From the NCBI GenBank assembly GCA_024232355.1, contig JAAEPW010000992.1:1-15630 (forward strand): a DNA stretch of 15,630 nt, read 5' to 3'. The DNA is from Chloroflexota bacterium (GTDB lineage: Bacteria; Chloroflexota; Anaerolineae; B4-G1). Shown piece by piece: positions 6,595 through 13,974 of the stretch. Under the pieces are notes generated by a model. That model searched no databases and was not told the origin of the DNA. It worked only from the letters and a program-made list of their open reading frames with translations. Position 1 is the first letter of the stretch, and each line of letters opens with the position of its first letter. Both the position numbers and the translations under genes were made by a program.

Positions 6595-9500
6595 TGGCAA
6601 ATAGATATTCTGGGCATTAAGAATCGCGACAGCCGAGACAGTTCGACCATCCCCGATATCAGTCAACCAAGCAACATTGATAACGGGTATCACCGCCATC
6701 TGCGATATCGTATTGCTGATGCACGTTGTGACCCGAAAGCGAACCGTCTGGACCGTGTCTGTGGGTAATGTACCCTGCCAAACAATCGCCTTGGCGGTGG
6801 TGCTGTAGACGGCGGGAGGTGTAACGCTGCCATCTATATAGTGAACACCATCTGGCAGCGGGTCCCACAGGCTAACGTCTAATCCAGCGCCGGAAATGGT
6901 CAACGTGTAGGTCAGGGTCATACTCTCAGGATTGCACAGATCGCCGGTGAGCGGCGTGACGGTCTTTTTCATCAACAGAGCAACTTGAGCAAACAAAGCA
7001 AATAAACCCTCTGGAGCAGTCAAATGGCAAGTCGTCAGTTGAACTTGATTGAGCTCTGCATTGACAGATGTGTATGATGACGAACACGTACTGGCAGCAT
7101 CCTGCCAGAAAACACCATCCCAGTAGAACAAAGCGAGCGTGCTCTCCTGCAAATCATCTACGTCTCTATCAGTATAATCAATCGTCAGAGTCAGTGGAAG
7201 TTGGAAGGCAAAATCAGGCAATGGCTTGCCCTCTCGATATGCGTTGAGGTTAAAAGCTCGCCGGCCCCACAAATGACTCGTTGGCACAAATGTAACCGAT
7301 ACCTGTTCAGTGAAAACGAGATGAATCGTTTCCGTGACCGCCCCGGCCGGAATGCGCGTAGTGAACTCGCCACCCCGCGCATCGGTGAACTGCAATGTGC
7401 CCGTCTGATCAGGTTTGACCTCAATCGCGGCATCGCAGACCACTGTGCCACCAAGTGGATCATCCACGCCCGGCGATCCATACCAGTTTGTGCTAGACCG
7501 CCAGCGACAAGGATCGTTTGCGTCACTAGGAGGATCACGCCGTACCAACGTATACTCGTCACCGTCGGCCATCTCTGGCCACGGAAACGTGTCACCGTAC
7601 TCGAACAGAATAATGACAAATCCATTGTCATCCACAAGCGCGATTGTTTCCCCACCATTGCTCAGATTTTTATCGTAAACACCCGCATACTGAACACCAG
7701 GGTATCGATTGGTGAATGCCGTTTCATCACGAACCAAAACGAGCATTTCGTCTGGTCCTAAGAAAGCCGTAATCGGAAAGGTATAACTGATACCTTCCGC
7801 GAACTCAAAGCCATCAAGGCTCAGTGTCATAGCACTGGTATTTTTCAGTTCGATGAACTCTTCGTCCCCATTTGACGGATGATAGTCAAGTTCAGTGACG
7901 ATCAACTGTCCAGTGAACGGGCTAAAAGCCAATCCAAAAGTCGTGCTGGCAACCAGCGTCCCGCCAGCGTTATACAGTTCGAGAGCACCTGCTACGTTGG
8001 ACAACCGACCATCATAGCCACCTTGTACCAGATGCCCCTCGCCACCTGTCGGGCTGGCGGCGCGACTGCGGAAAACAACCACGTCGGGCGAAACGTAGAG
8101 CGAACCTCCGGCAGGAATGACGACGCCGGGCTGAAAGACATATTCGACGTCGCCCAAAATCATCCAGTCAGAGATGTCCACTGCATAGCTGTTGGAATTC
8201 ACCAGTGTAAAATATTCTTCATCCTCGTCCCCAGTAGGGAAAAACTCAATTGTGCCAAAATCAACAGTTGCCGTGGCAGGTTGAGCAGCAGGAATGAGAC
8301 CAACCTCGCCAGGGCCATAGTGATCGTACAAACAGTCTCGCCGGGCCGCCAGATAATCAGTTTTGAGGATAGTGACCGCCTCGGCAAAGGTTTGCGGCTC
8401 CCCCCACTCAACAGGCCAAGCCGTCGCATCAAGAGCAATATCTGACTCCATCTGTGCAAACAACTCGTCAACACGCTGCTCGTAATGGTGCTCGACAACC
8501 GGTGTGGCGGGAGGCTGGAGCAACTCGTCCATAACAGTGCGCAAGCGACGCAGATGCATTTCTCGGATCACTGGAGTGTCATAGAGAGCGTGGACCAAAT
8601 AGTTGGTGAACTCTAGCAGGAAAGGGTGATCGTCGGCTCGAATTTCGTCATTGAGCGCACCACCCGATCCATTAACGAAATTTCGGCCAAATGACAGATC
8701 TTTGTCCCACGGTAGAAACATCCACTCTCCGGTACCTTGCGTATCACGGAACAAATAGTGATTTTTGTGACCACATTCCATATCTTGTATGAGAGTCGTG
8801 GCAGCCAGATAGTTTATGACGATTGGAATGTTCACATTGTCCAATAAATAGTTGGTCCGTGCCGCTTCAGGAAGGTTGACGCCATCGATCAACGCTTGCA
8901 GATCGCTATTGTCCTCGTCCAGGCGCGTTCTCTTGCCCACTTTGATCGCTGAATTCAACGGATTATACATCTTGTACAACGCGCCGTCTGGATCCAGCCC
9001 CTGCCGCTCCAAATATCGCTCATCCGGCTGCTCCACCAGGATGTGGACGCCGTAGAATTCACCATTTTGCTGGAGAAGCATAGGGAAACTGATGGAATAA
9101 GGCGAACCGACATCACGGTACGTCTCAAAGGCCAAGGTCTGCCGAATGTAGGCCTTGTCGCTATAGGTGCTGTTGAGATTGAGTTCTTCCACGGGATCAA
9201 TGTCTGGCAAGAGCCGGAAATAGTGGCCTTTGTTGAAATCAAACTTAAAGCTCTTTTTGGGATAATATTCAGACGATCCACCACGAATGCGTACAAACAC
9301 GTTGTCGTAGAAACCATCCCGGTAAAAAACTGCGGTGCGCGTGCCCGTTCCGGTCTCAGCCATCACCGTATCCTCTACAAACCAATAAAAGATCGGCAAT
9401 GTACTGGTGACGTCAGGATCAGCAATTATGGTTCCAAAATACTCGGGAGAATCCGTGGGATCGTGGAAAAGCGGCCAGCGGGATGTATAGCCCTCAGTAT

Positions 9501-10320
9501 CTGTTGCAGTGACGTAATAACGCACCATTTCACCGGCTTGATACACGCTGTGGGGAATAGTCGCGCCGTAAACAGAGTCACCGGCAGCACCATCGCCGTG
9601 CGCACCATCATCAAACATGGAAACAGTAGTAGTCACCCCGTACATCACGCGATAATAAAGGGTAGTAGTGACAACGGAGGCAAGTGATTCCTCAACGGTA
9701 ACGCTAACAGTGATGGTGTCACCGTCCGTGGGGAGGAAGGGAGTATGGACGACATTGGAGATGATGGGGCCAGAATCAGTTGAACCGGGTCCATTCACTG
9801 CTCCCGGCGTCGGTACAGTAAAATAACGCTCGTTCAGTGCCGTGTCGAGACCATAGGACACATCCTCGAACTGTGTGGGATATTCGGGCGCGTACTCCCA
9901 GGCGATGGTCACACCATCCGGCTCGACGAGAGCAAGATATTCACCGCTGCTTTTAAGCTTGAAATTGGTATGAAGTTCAGAGTCAGACTCGGCACGATCT
10001 TTATCGGAAGCAAATACGACTAGGTAACTTTCTGCAACCAAGGTAACAGCAGGAAATTGCCACTTTGTTAGATCACCATCATCATCGGTCAAGTACCAAC
10101 CGTCGAGATTGACGTCCGTCACATTCCCGTTGTAGATCTCGATCCAATCCGGGTAGCTCCCATCCTCGTCGGATAGGGTAATATCGTTGGCAGCCATAAA
10201 CTCGGTAACGATCACTTGACTCGATACTGAAACTGACGCCGAAACGCACAAGCCAAGCAATAATACGATTAACGGAACGAAGCAAGATAACTTGATACAC
10301 TTTTTGTACCATCTTCCCAA
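6574..10320 (-). CDS. Large secreted CotH-kinase / lamin-tail-domain protein
   Basis: An exported multidomain protein of about 1248 residues. No ATG lies in frame at the start; the TTG at 10320 gives a normal signal peptide (MGRWYKKCIK, then a hydrophobic stretch ending near SASVSVSS). TTG 10374 or GTG 10365 would overlap mgtC and add up to 18 residues. Domains, approximate: lamin-tail domain 35-150 (VTEFMAANDITLSDEDGS), Ig-like domain 185-295, CotH kinase domain 308-670 with GHKNHYLFRD and FLPWDKDLSFG (DxD at 539/541), second lamin-tail-like domain 685-785, third 805-930 (IVTELDYHPSNGDEEFIEL), a beta domain 960-1110 with RIPAGAV, and a DUF11-like domain 1113-1235 (KKTVTP, YTLTISG). It ends IYLPLLMRGN, a terminal motif I associate with Chloroflexota secreted proteins. 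CotH in Bacillus spores phosphorylates coat proteins; a role in modifying secreted or surface proteins here is inference. Confidence 0.85.
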   Translation of the reverse strand: MGRWYKKCIKLSCFVPLIVLLLGLCVSASVSVSSQVIVTEFMAANDITLSDEDGSYPDWIEIYNGNVTDVNLDGWYLTDDDGDLTKWQFPAVTLVAESYLVVFASDKDRAESDSELHTNFKLKSSGEYLALVEPDGVTIAWEYAPEYPTQFEDVSYGLDTALNERYFTVPTPGAVNGPGSTDSGPIISNVVHTPFLPTDGDTITVSVTVEESLASVVTTTLYYRVMYGVTTTVSMFDDGAHGDGAAGDSVYGATIPHSVYQAGEMVRYYVTATDTEGYTSRWPLFHDPTDSPEYFGTIIADPDVTSTLPIFYWFVEDTVMAETGTGTRTAVFYRDGFYDNVFVRIRGGSSEYYPKKSFKFDFNKGHYFRLLPDIDPVEELNLNSTYSDKAYIRQTLAFETYRDVGSPYSISFPMLLQQNGEFYGVHILVEQPDERYLERQGLDPDGALYKMYNPLNSAIKVGKRTRLDEDNSDLQALIDGVNLPEAARTNYLLDNVNIPIVINYLAATTLIQDMECGHKNHYLFRDTQGTGEWMFLPWDKDLSFGRNFVNGSGGALNDEIRADDHPFLLEFTNYLVHALYDTPVIREMHLRRLRTVMDELLQPPATPVVEHHYEQRVDELFAQMESDIALDATAWPVEWGEPQTFAEAVTILKTDYLAARRDCLYDHYGPGEVGLIPAAQPATATVDFGTIEFFPTGDEDEEYFTLVNSNSYAVDISDWMILGDVEYVFQPGVVIPAGGSLYVSPDVVVFRSRAASPTGGEGHLVQGGYDGRLSNVAGALELYNAGGTLVASTTFGLAFSPFTGQLIVTELDYHPSNGDEEFIELKNTSAMTLSLDGFEFAEGISYTFPITAFLGPDEMLVLVRDETAFTNRYPGVQYAGVYDKNLSNGGETIALVDDNGFVIILFEYGDTFPWPEMADGDEYTLVRRDPPSDANDPCRWRSSTNWYGSPGVDDPLGGTVVCDAAIEVKPDQTGTLQFTDARGGEFTTRIPAGAVTETIHLVFTEQVSVTFVPTSHLWGRRAFNLNAYREGKPLPDFAFQLPLTLTIDYTDRDVDDLQESTLALFYWDGVFWQDAASTCSSSYTSVNAELNQVQLTTCHLTAPEGLFALFAQVALLMKKTVTPLTGDLCNPESMTLTYTLTISGAGLDVSLWDPLPDGVHYIDGSVTPPAVYSTTAKAIVWQGTLPTDTVQTVRFRVTTCISNTISQMAVIPVINVAWLTDIGDGRTVSAVAILNAQNIYLPLLMRGN

Positions 10321-10342
10321 CTCGCATGCCCATTCACGCTCT

Positions 10343-11605
10343 TTAGATAAGCAAAAACGCGACACCAATACCAACCACCAACATCAGTATAAAGCCCGGC
10401 AACAACGCCTTGCGCAGGGTAGATGATCCTTTCCACATCACGAATCCCCCTTTGACGACGGTGTTTGACATCGCGGCCAGCACGATTGCCCGCGCCGCTG
10501 TGCTCATCTCCAGGCCACCTGTGTTGCTCAGTTCGGCCATAGAGAGTGTGATTGCATCCACATCCGTCAACCCAGCAACGATGCTGGCCAGGTAGATACC
10601 GGCGGCGGGCAAGTACATCTGTGCGGCTTTAGAGATCAACAAGATCACCCCGTAAATCAGGCCAAATTTGACCGCCGGACCCAGTTCGAACGGATTGGAA
10701 AAATCCATGCCCCCTTCCTCGTCGGTACGTTGAGAAAAGTAGAGATATGCACAGTAGGCCAGCCCTACCACTACCGAGGCTGCCATAGGCATCCAGAATG
10801 CTTTTAGCAGATCAGAGTTCAGCACTGCGACCACGATCACCACTCGCGAAAACATCACTGTCCAGGCAACCATGATCGCCAGGGCAAAGGGTTTGGCCAA
10901 TTCGGTCTCTTTCTGGCTACGCTCCGTGAAACTGAGCGTCACCGCCGTACTGGAAACCATCCCCCCCAACAATCCGGTCAGGCCGATCCCCTGTTTGGAG
11001 CCAACCATCTTGACCAACACGTAACCCAGAAAACTGATGGCAGAGATCAAGACGACCATCAACCAGATTTTGTATGGGTTCAACACGTCCCACGGCTCTA
11101 TATCCGTAAAGGGCTGGTTAGGCAACACCGGTAGAACGATAGCAGTGATGACAGCGAATTTGAGCACGGCGTACACATCATCGCGCGTGATCCGCTGTAC
11201 GAACGTATCCATTTCCATCTTGAGAGAGAGCAGAACGGTGGTCACCACCGCCAGTGCTACCGCCAATCCCAAATAGTCCCAATAGCACAACGCGCCGGCA
11301 ATGATGGTTAGCAAAGACGCCGTCTCGGTCGTCAGGCCCAAGTCACCGCGCCACGCAGTGGCAAAATAAGAAATCGCAATGAATCCGCCAATCAAGGCCA
11401 TAATGACGACGAACGGCCACGGCGAAGCCAGCACATCAGACGCCATTGCCGCCGTGCAACCGACCAACCCCATCAACGCCAGCGTGCGTTCCCCGGCAAA
11501 TATCTCCTTGTCCGCCCCTCCATAAGCGTATTCACGCTGGAGCCCGACTAGGAACCCAATAGCCAATGCCACGCCAAAACGATAAAATAGATCTACTTGT
11601 TCCAT
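10343..11605 (-). CDS. MgtC/SapB-DUF4010 family membrane protein
   Basis: A 420-residue inner-membrane protein with about ten or more hydrophobic segments. The N-terminal third is an MgtC/SapB domain (GFLVGLQRE near residues 17-25, GERTLALMGLVG near 39-50). The C-terminal two-thirds match the DUF4010 arrangement, including the segments GLTGLLGGMVSSTAVTLSF and VAGLTDVDAITLSMAEL. Transport or Mg2+ homeostasis is often proposed for MgtC relatives but the substrate of this long form is unknown. The ATG at 11605 is chosen because GGAGGAGG (11620-11613) lies 7 nt upstream; the GTG two codons earlier would sit too close. The stop is followed within about 25 nt by the start region of the CotH/LTD gene, so the two are probably co-transcribed. 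Confidence 0.85.
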   Translation of the reverse strand: MEQVDLFYRFGVALAIGFLVGLQREYAYGGADKEIFAGERTLALMGLVGCTAAMASDVLASPWPFVVIMALIGGFIAISYFATAWRGDLGLTTETASLLTIIAGALCYWDYLGLAVALAVVTTVLLSLKMEMDTFVQRITRDDVYAVLKFAVITAIVLPVLPNQPFTDIEPWDVLNPYKIWLMVVLISAISFLGYVLVKMVGSKQGIGLTGLLGGMVSSTAVTLSFTERSQKETELAKPFALAIMVAWTVMFSRVVIVVAVLNSDLLKAFWMPMAASVVVGLAYCAYLYFSQRTDEEGGMDFSNPFELGPAVKFGLIYGVILLISKAAQMYLPAAGIYLASIVAGLTDVDAITLSMAELSNTGGLEMSTAARAIVLAAMSNTVVKGGFVMWKGSSTLRKALLPGFILMLVVGIGVAFLLI

Positions 11606-11626
11606 TTGCACACCTCCTCCTTAGAA

Positions 11627-11655
11627 AGTATAGCACACCTACCATCGTAGCACAA
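11627..11655 (-). promoter_or_regulatory. Extended -10 promoter of the mgtC-CotH pair
   Basis: On the - strand TTGTGC (11655-11650) and TATACT (11632-11627) have a 17-bp spacer, and TGC directly precedes the -10, an extended -10 element. The start point would fall about 15 nt before the ATG, just ahead of the ribosome site. Confidence 0.65.
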
Positions 11656-11671
11656 TCAAACCAAGCATATT

Positions 11672-11683
11672 GCACACTTGTGC
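11672..11683. promoter_or_regulatory. Palindrome GCACACTTGTGC, possible operator
   Basis: A near-perfect 12-bp palindrome (GCAC-ACTT-GTGC) lies 16 bp upstream of the mgtC -35 box and 12 bp beyond the end of the hydantoinase gene. A 13-bp variant, GCACACCTTGTGC on the - strand, occurs upstream of the hydantoinase promoter at 13198-13210. Shared spacing-class palindromes near two promoters suggest a common regulator, but the sequence is short. Confidence 0.3.
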
Positions 11684-11695
11684 CTGCTGATTTAT

Positions 11696-13081
11696 CTAAC
11701 TGTCGACTCCTTTTCGCTCCAAAAATCGCCCCCATCCTTTTTGACCTATGAACTGATTCTCACGGTAAATGATCCGCCCACGAGAAATAGTGACCCTGAT
11801 CTGTCCTTGTACTGACATCCCTTCAAAAGGTGTGTAACCGCCCACAGAATGGAGATTCTCAGCACGAATCGTCTGCTCCGGCCCTGGATCATAGATGACA
11901 ATGTCCGCATCGGAGCCGGGCAAAAGCGATCCCTTGCGCGGCCATAGCCCCCACAAGCGAGCCGGATTGACGGACAAAAGCTCGACCAGATGGGGAAGCG
12001 TCACGCGTCCTTTGGTCACGCCATAGGTGTACGTCAACGGCAACAAGGTTTCCATCCCTGGCAAACCGCCGGGTGTCTGGGCAAAACTATCTTGTGCAGT
12101 TTTTTGAGCCATCGTGTAATCACAGTGATCAGTGACGATCATATCCACCGCCCCACCCTCCACCAATGCCCACAATCGATCCAACTCGTCGGGATCACGC
12201 AGGGGAGGTTGGAGGATGTAGCGCCAAGGTTCTGGCCCATCATAGACAGCATTATCCAATAAAAGGTACTGAGGACAAGTCTCGCAGGTAACAATCTGCC
12301 CGTTATCACGCGCATCAACCACTTGCGCCACGGAATGAGCACTGGAACAGTGGCAGACGTGAACCGGACAGCCAGCAACCTCAGCTAAAAAGAGCACCCG
12401 CTGGACGGCCTCTTGTTCAGCCACGGCAGGACGAGAACGACCGTGATAACGCCAGCCAGTCTCCCCAGCAGAGAGCAACGCACCAGTCTGTGCCGTCACC
12501 AGGGCATCGTTCTCACAGTGGACGAGGGGCACGATACCCAGATCGGCACAGGCCGTCATCAAGCGCAGGATCGTGGCATCGTCGGCGTAATAGTTAGGGC
12601 GGTAGGTGGTATAAAACTTGACACTGGGCACACCCATCTCCACCAAATCGGCCAACTCGCCCTCTCGTTCCGGTGGCAGGTCTGTCACCATCACGTGAAA
12701 ACCGTAATCGATGACGGAATCCCGCGCCTCCTCCATCCGCGCCTCGACCGCCTCCCGCAACCCTTGCCCCCGAAATTGAGTGGCGAAATCCACCACGGTG
12801 GTGACTCCCCCGCAAGCCGCGGTACAAGAACCTGCGAACCAATCGTCGGCGGTTCGGTAGATACCTGTGTCAAGATAGATATGCGTGTGGGCGTCTATGA
12901 TGCCGGGTAAGACATAGCAGCCAGCGGCATCAATCACAGTAGTGTCATTTGCTGCGGAAAGGCCAAGCCCGATCGCCTGAATACGCTCACCATGAACCAG
13001 CAAGTCGGCTTTTATAACATCATCGGAAGTGACGAGCATTCCATTCTGAATCAGACAAGTTGCAGTGGAGACTTTTTTCAT
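11696..13081 (-). CDS. Dihydropyrimidinase / D-hydantoinase-like amidohydrolase
   Basis: A 461-residue cytoplasmic cyclic-amidase that would open a hydantoin- or dihydropyrimidine-type ring. Binuclear metal ligands of the family are visible: IDAHTH (His65, His67), a probable carboxylated lysine in PSVKFYTTY (Lys155), LVHCEND (His188), HVCHCSSAHS (His244), and VTDHC (Asp318). The order and spacing fit hydantoinase/dihydropyrimidinase better than dihydroorotase, though allantoinase is not excluded. Substrate-loop residues are not conserved enough to name a substrate. The ATG at 13081 follows GGAAGG (13092-13087) by 5 nt. It has its own promoter and is not closely linked to other pyrimidine-degradation genes here; the next gene on the same strand begins 91 bp later. 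Confidence 0.88.
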   Translation of the reverse strand: MKKVSTATCLIQNGMLVTSDDVIKADLLVHGERIQAIGLGLSAANDTTVIDAAGCYVLPGIIDAHTHIYLDTGIYRTADDWFAGSCTAACGGVTTVVDFATQFRGQGLREAVEARMEEARDSVIDYGFHVMVTDLPPEREGELADLVEMGVPSVKFYTTYRPNYYADDATILRLMTACADLGIVPLVHCENDALVTAQTGALLSAGETGWRYHGRSRPAVAEQEAVQRVLFLAEVAGCPVHVCHCSSAHSVAQVVDARDNGQIVTCETCPQYLLLDNAVYDGPEPWRYILQPPLRDPDELDRLWALVEGGAVDMIVTDHCDYTMAQKTAQDSFAQTPGGLPGMETLLPLTYTYGVTKGRVTLPHLVELLSVNPARLWGLWPRKGSLLPGSDADIVIYDPGPEQTIRAENLHSVGGYTPFEGMSVQGQIRVTISRGRIIYRENQFIGQKGWGRFLERKGVDS

Positions 13082-13123
13082 CGCTACCTTCCCTCATCAA
13101 ACGAACAGTGGCAAGACAACCAG

Positions 13124-13152
13124 AGTGTAGCACAATCCGACGCGTTTGACAA
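13124..13152 (-). promoter_or_regulatory. Promoter of the hydantoinase-like gene
   Basis: On the - strand TTGTCA (13152-13147), a 17-bp spacer and TACACT (13129-13124) form a near-consensus promoter, with TGC directly before the -10. The predicted start leaves a leader of about 36 nt before the ATG at 13081. Confidence 0.75.
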
Positions 13153-13197
13153 AAACCTAATTTGAGAATAGCTTATCTCATCTTGCAAAACCCGCTG

Positions 13198-13210
13198 GCA
13201 CAAGGTGTGC
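13198..13210. promoter_or_regulatory. Palindrome GCACAAGGTGTGC, possible operator
   Basis: Arms GCACA and TGTGC with a 3-bp centre lie between the nitroreductase stop and the hydantoinase promoter, about 46 bp upstream of its -35 box. It matches the palindrome upstream of mgtC apart from one extra central base. It could instead be a weak hairpin at the end of the nitroreductase transcript, although no T-tract follows directly. Confidence 0.3.
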
Positions 13211-13242
13211 TCACTCCTCGCGGTAATCGAGAGTCAGCGAAT

Positions 13243-13812
13243 TTAGCGGATGATGAACCGATTAAAACTAGCGATTTCTTCCAACGGCTTACGCTGCCGG
13301 GAGGCACGAGAGACTTGCTGATGTTTTTCCGACAGCGTCAAGATGTCTCCCTCATATCCAATGGCGATAGCCAGCAACACCTCGAACTCGTCCGGCATAT
13401 CAAAGGCTTGCCTTACCTTGCTCGGCGAGTAACCGGCCATCGGGCGGGCGACGAGGTCAAGTTCGGTCGCCTGAAGCAGTATGTTCTGAACAGCCAACCC
13501 CAGATCAATTTGGTAATACAGTCGTCCGTTAGGAAGAATGCAATCCAGATCAGGTTTAGAATAACAAAAAATCAACACCGGGGCCATTCTGGCCCAATAG
13601 TTTCCTCTAGAGAGCGCCTCTCGTCCCTTGTCTAGGGCTTGGGGATCGTCGCCGTTGAGAACGAGAAACCGCCAGGATTGCATATTGGCGCACGAAGGTG
13701 AGAAGCGCGCAGCCTCTAAAATCACCTCGATTTTTTCCAGCTCGACGGGTTGCTCGCTGATAGCCCGCGTGGGCTTGCGGTTGCGCAACAACTCAAGTAA
13801 CCGAGTCTCCAT
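13243..13812 (-). CDS. Nitroreductase-family flavoprotein
   Basis: A 189-residue protein of the FMN-dependent nitroreductase fold, usually a homodimer that reduces nitro compounds, quinones or related electrophiles with NAD(P)H. Family features are an N-terminal arginine-rich flavin-binding segment (LLRNRKPTRAISEQPV, residues 8-23), the ILEAARFSPSCANMQSWRFLVL region (31-52) where FMN phosphate and ring contacts lie, the DLGLAVQNILLQATELDLVARPMAGY segment (103-128), and AIAIGYEGD near 147-155. Length is normal for the short subclass. The ATG at 13812 is preceded by AGGGA at a good distance. Promoter and upstream terminator make it a single-gene unit. The physiological substrate cannot be told from sequence. 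Confidence 0.88.
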   Translation of the reverse strand: METRLLELLRNRKPTRAISEQPVELEKIEVILEAARFSPSCANMQSWRFLVLNGDDPQALDKGREALSRGNYWARMAPVLIFCYSKPDLDCILPNGRLYYQIDLGLAVQNILLQATELDLVARPMAGYSPSKVRQAFDMPDEFEVLLAIAIGYEGDILTLSEKHQQVSRASRQRKPLEEIASFNRFIIR

Positions 13813-13870
13813 TCGTGTCCCTCAACGAATACTTGCAATCGTCAACCAATTCTCATGCAATCCAATTGGG

Positions 13871-13899
13871 AGTGTAGCATATCTTGTCCTAGAATGCAA
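13871..13899 (-). promoter_or_regulatory. Promoter of the nitroreductase gene
   Basis: On the - strand TTGCAT (13899-13894) and TACACT (13876-13871) are 17 bp apart, with TGC immediately upstream of the -10. It lies just downstream of the terminator of the lipoprotein gene, with a leader of roughly 50 nt. Confidence 0.7.
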
Positions 13900-13912
13900 C
13901 CACAAAACACAA

Positions 13913-13950
13913 CAAAAAGAGCGACCAGAGCACAATGGCTCTGGTCGCTC
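13913..13950 (-). terminator. Strong Rho-independent terminator of the lipoprotein gene
   Basis: A perfect 13-bp GC-rich stem, GAGCGACCAGAGC with its complement (13919-13950), has a 6-nt loop. On the - strand it runs into TTTTT and a T-rich tail. It lies 25 bp after the lipoprotein stop and separates that gene from the nitroreductase promoter. Confidence 0.92.
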
Positions 13951-13974
13951 ACACAATCTGAATCGTCTGGCAAA

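Noticed and set aside
7201..7761. A 186-codon + strand frame inside the CotH/LTD gene
   Set aside because: It is a mirror of the third lamin-tail domain and following domain, with no supporting signals of its own.
9043..9687. A 214-codon + strand frame inside the CotH/LTD gene
   Set aside because: The opposite strand encodes the conserved CotH kinase domain; the + frame has no ribosome site and no recognisable motif.
13164..13181. TGAGAATAGCTTATCTCA as a terminator of the nitroreductase gene
   Set aside because: The stem has mismatches in the middle and lacks a proper T-tract right after it.
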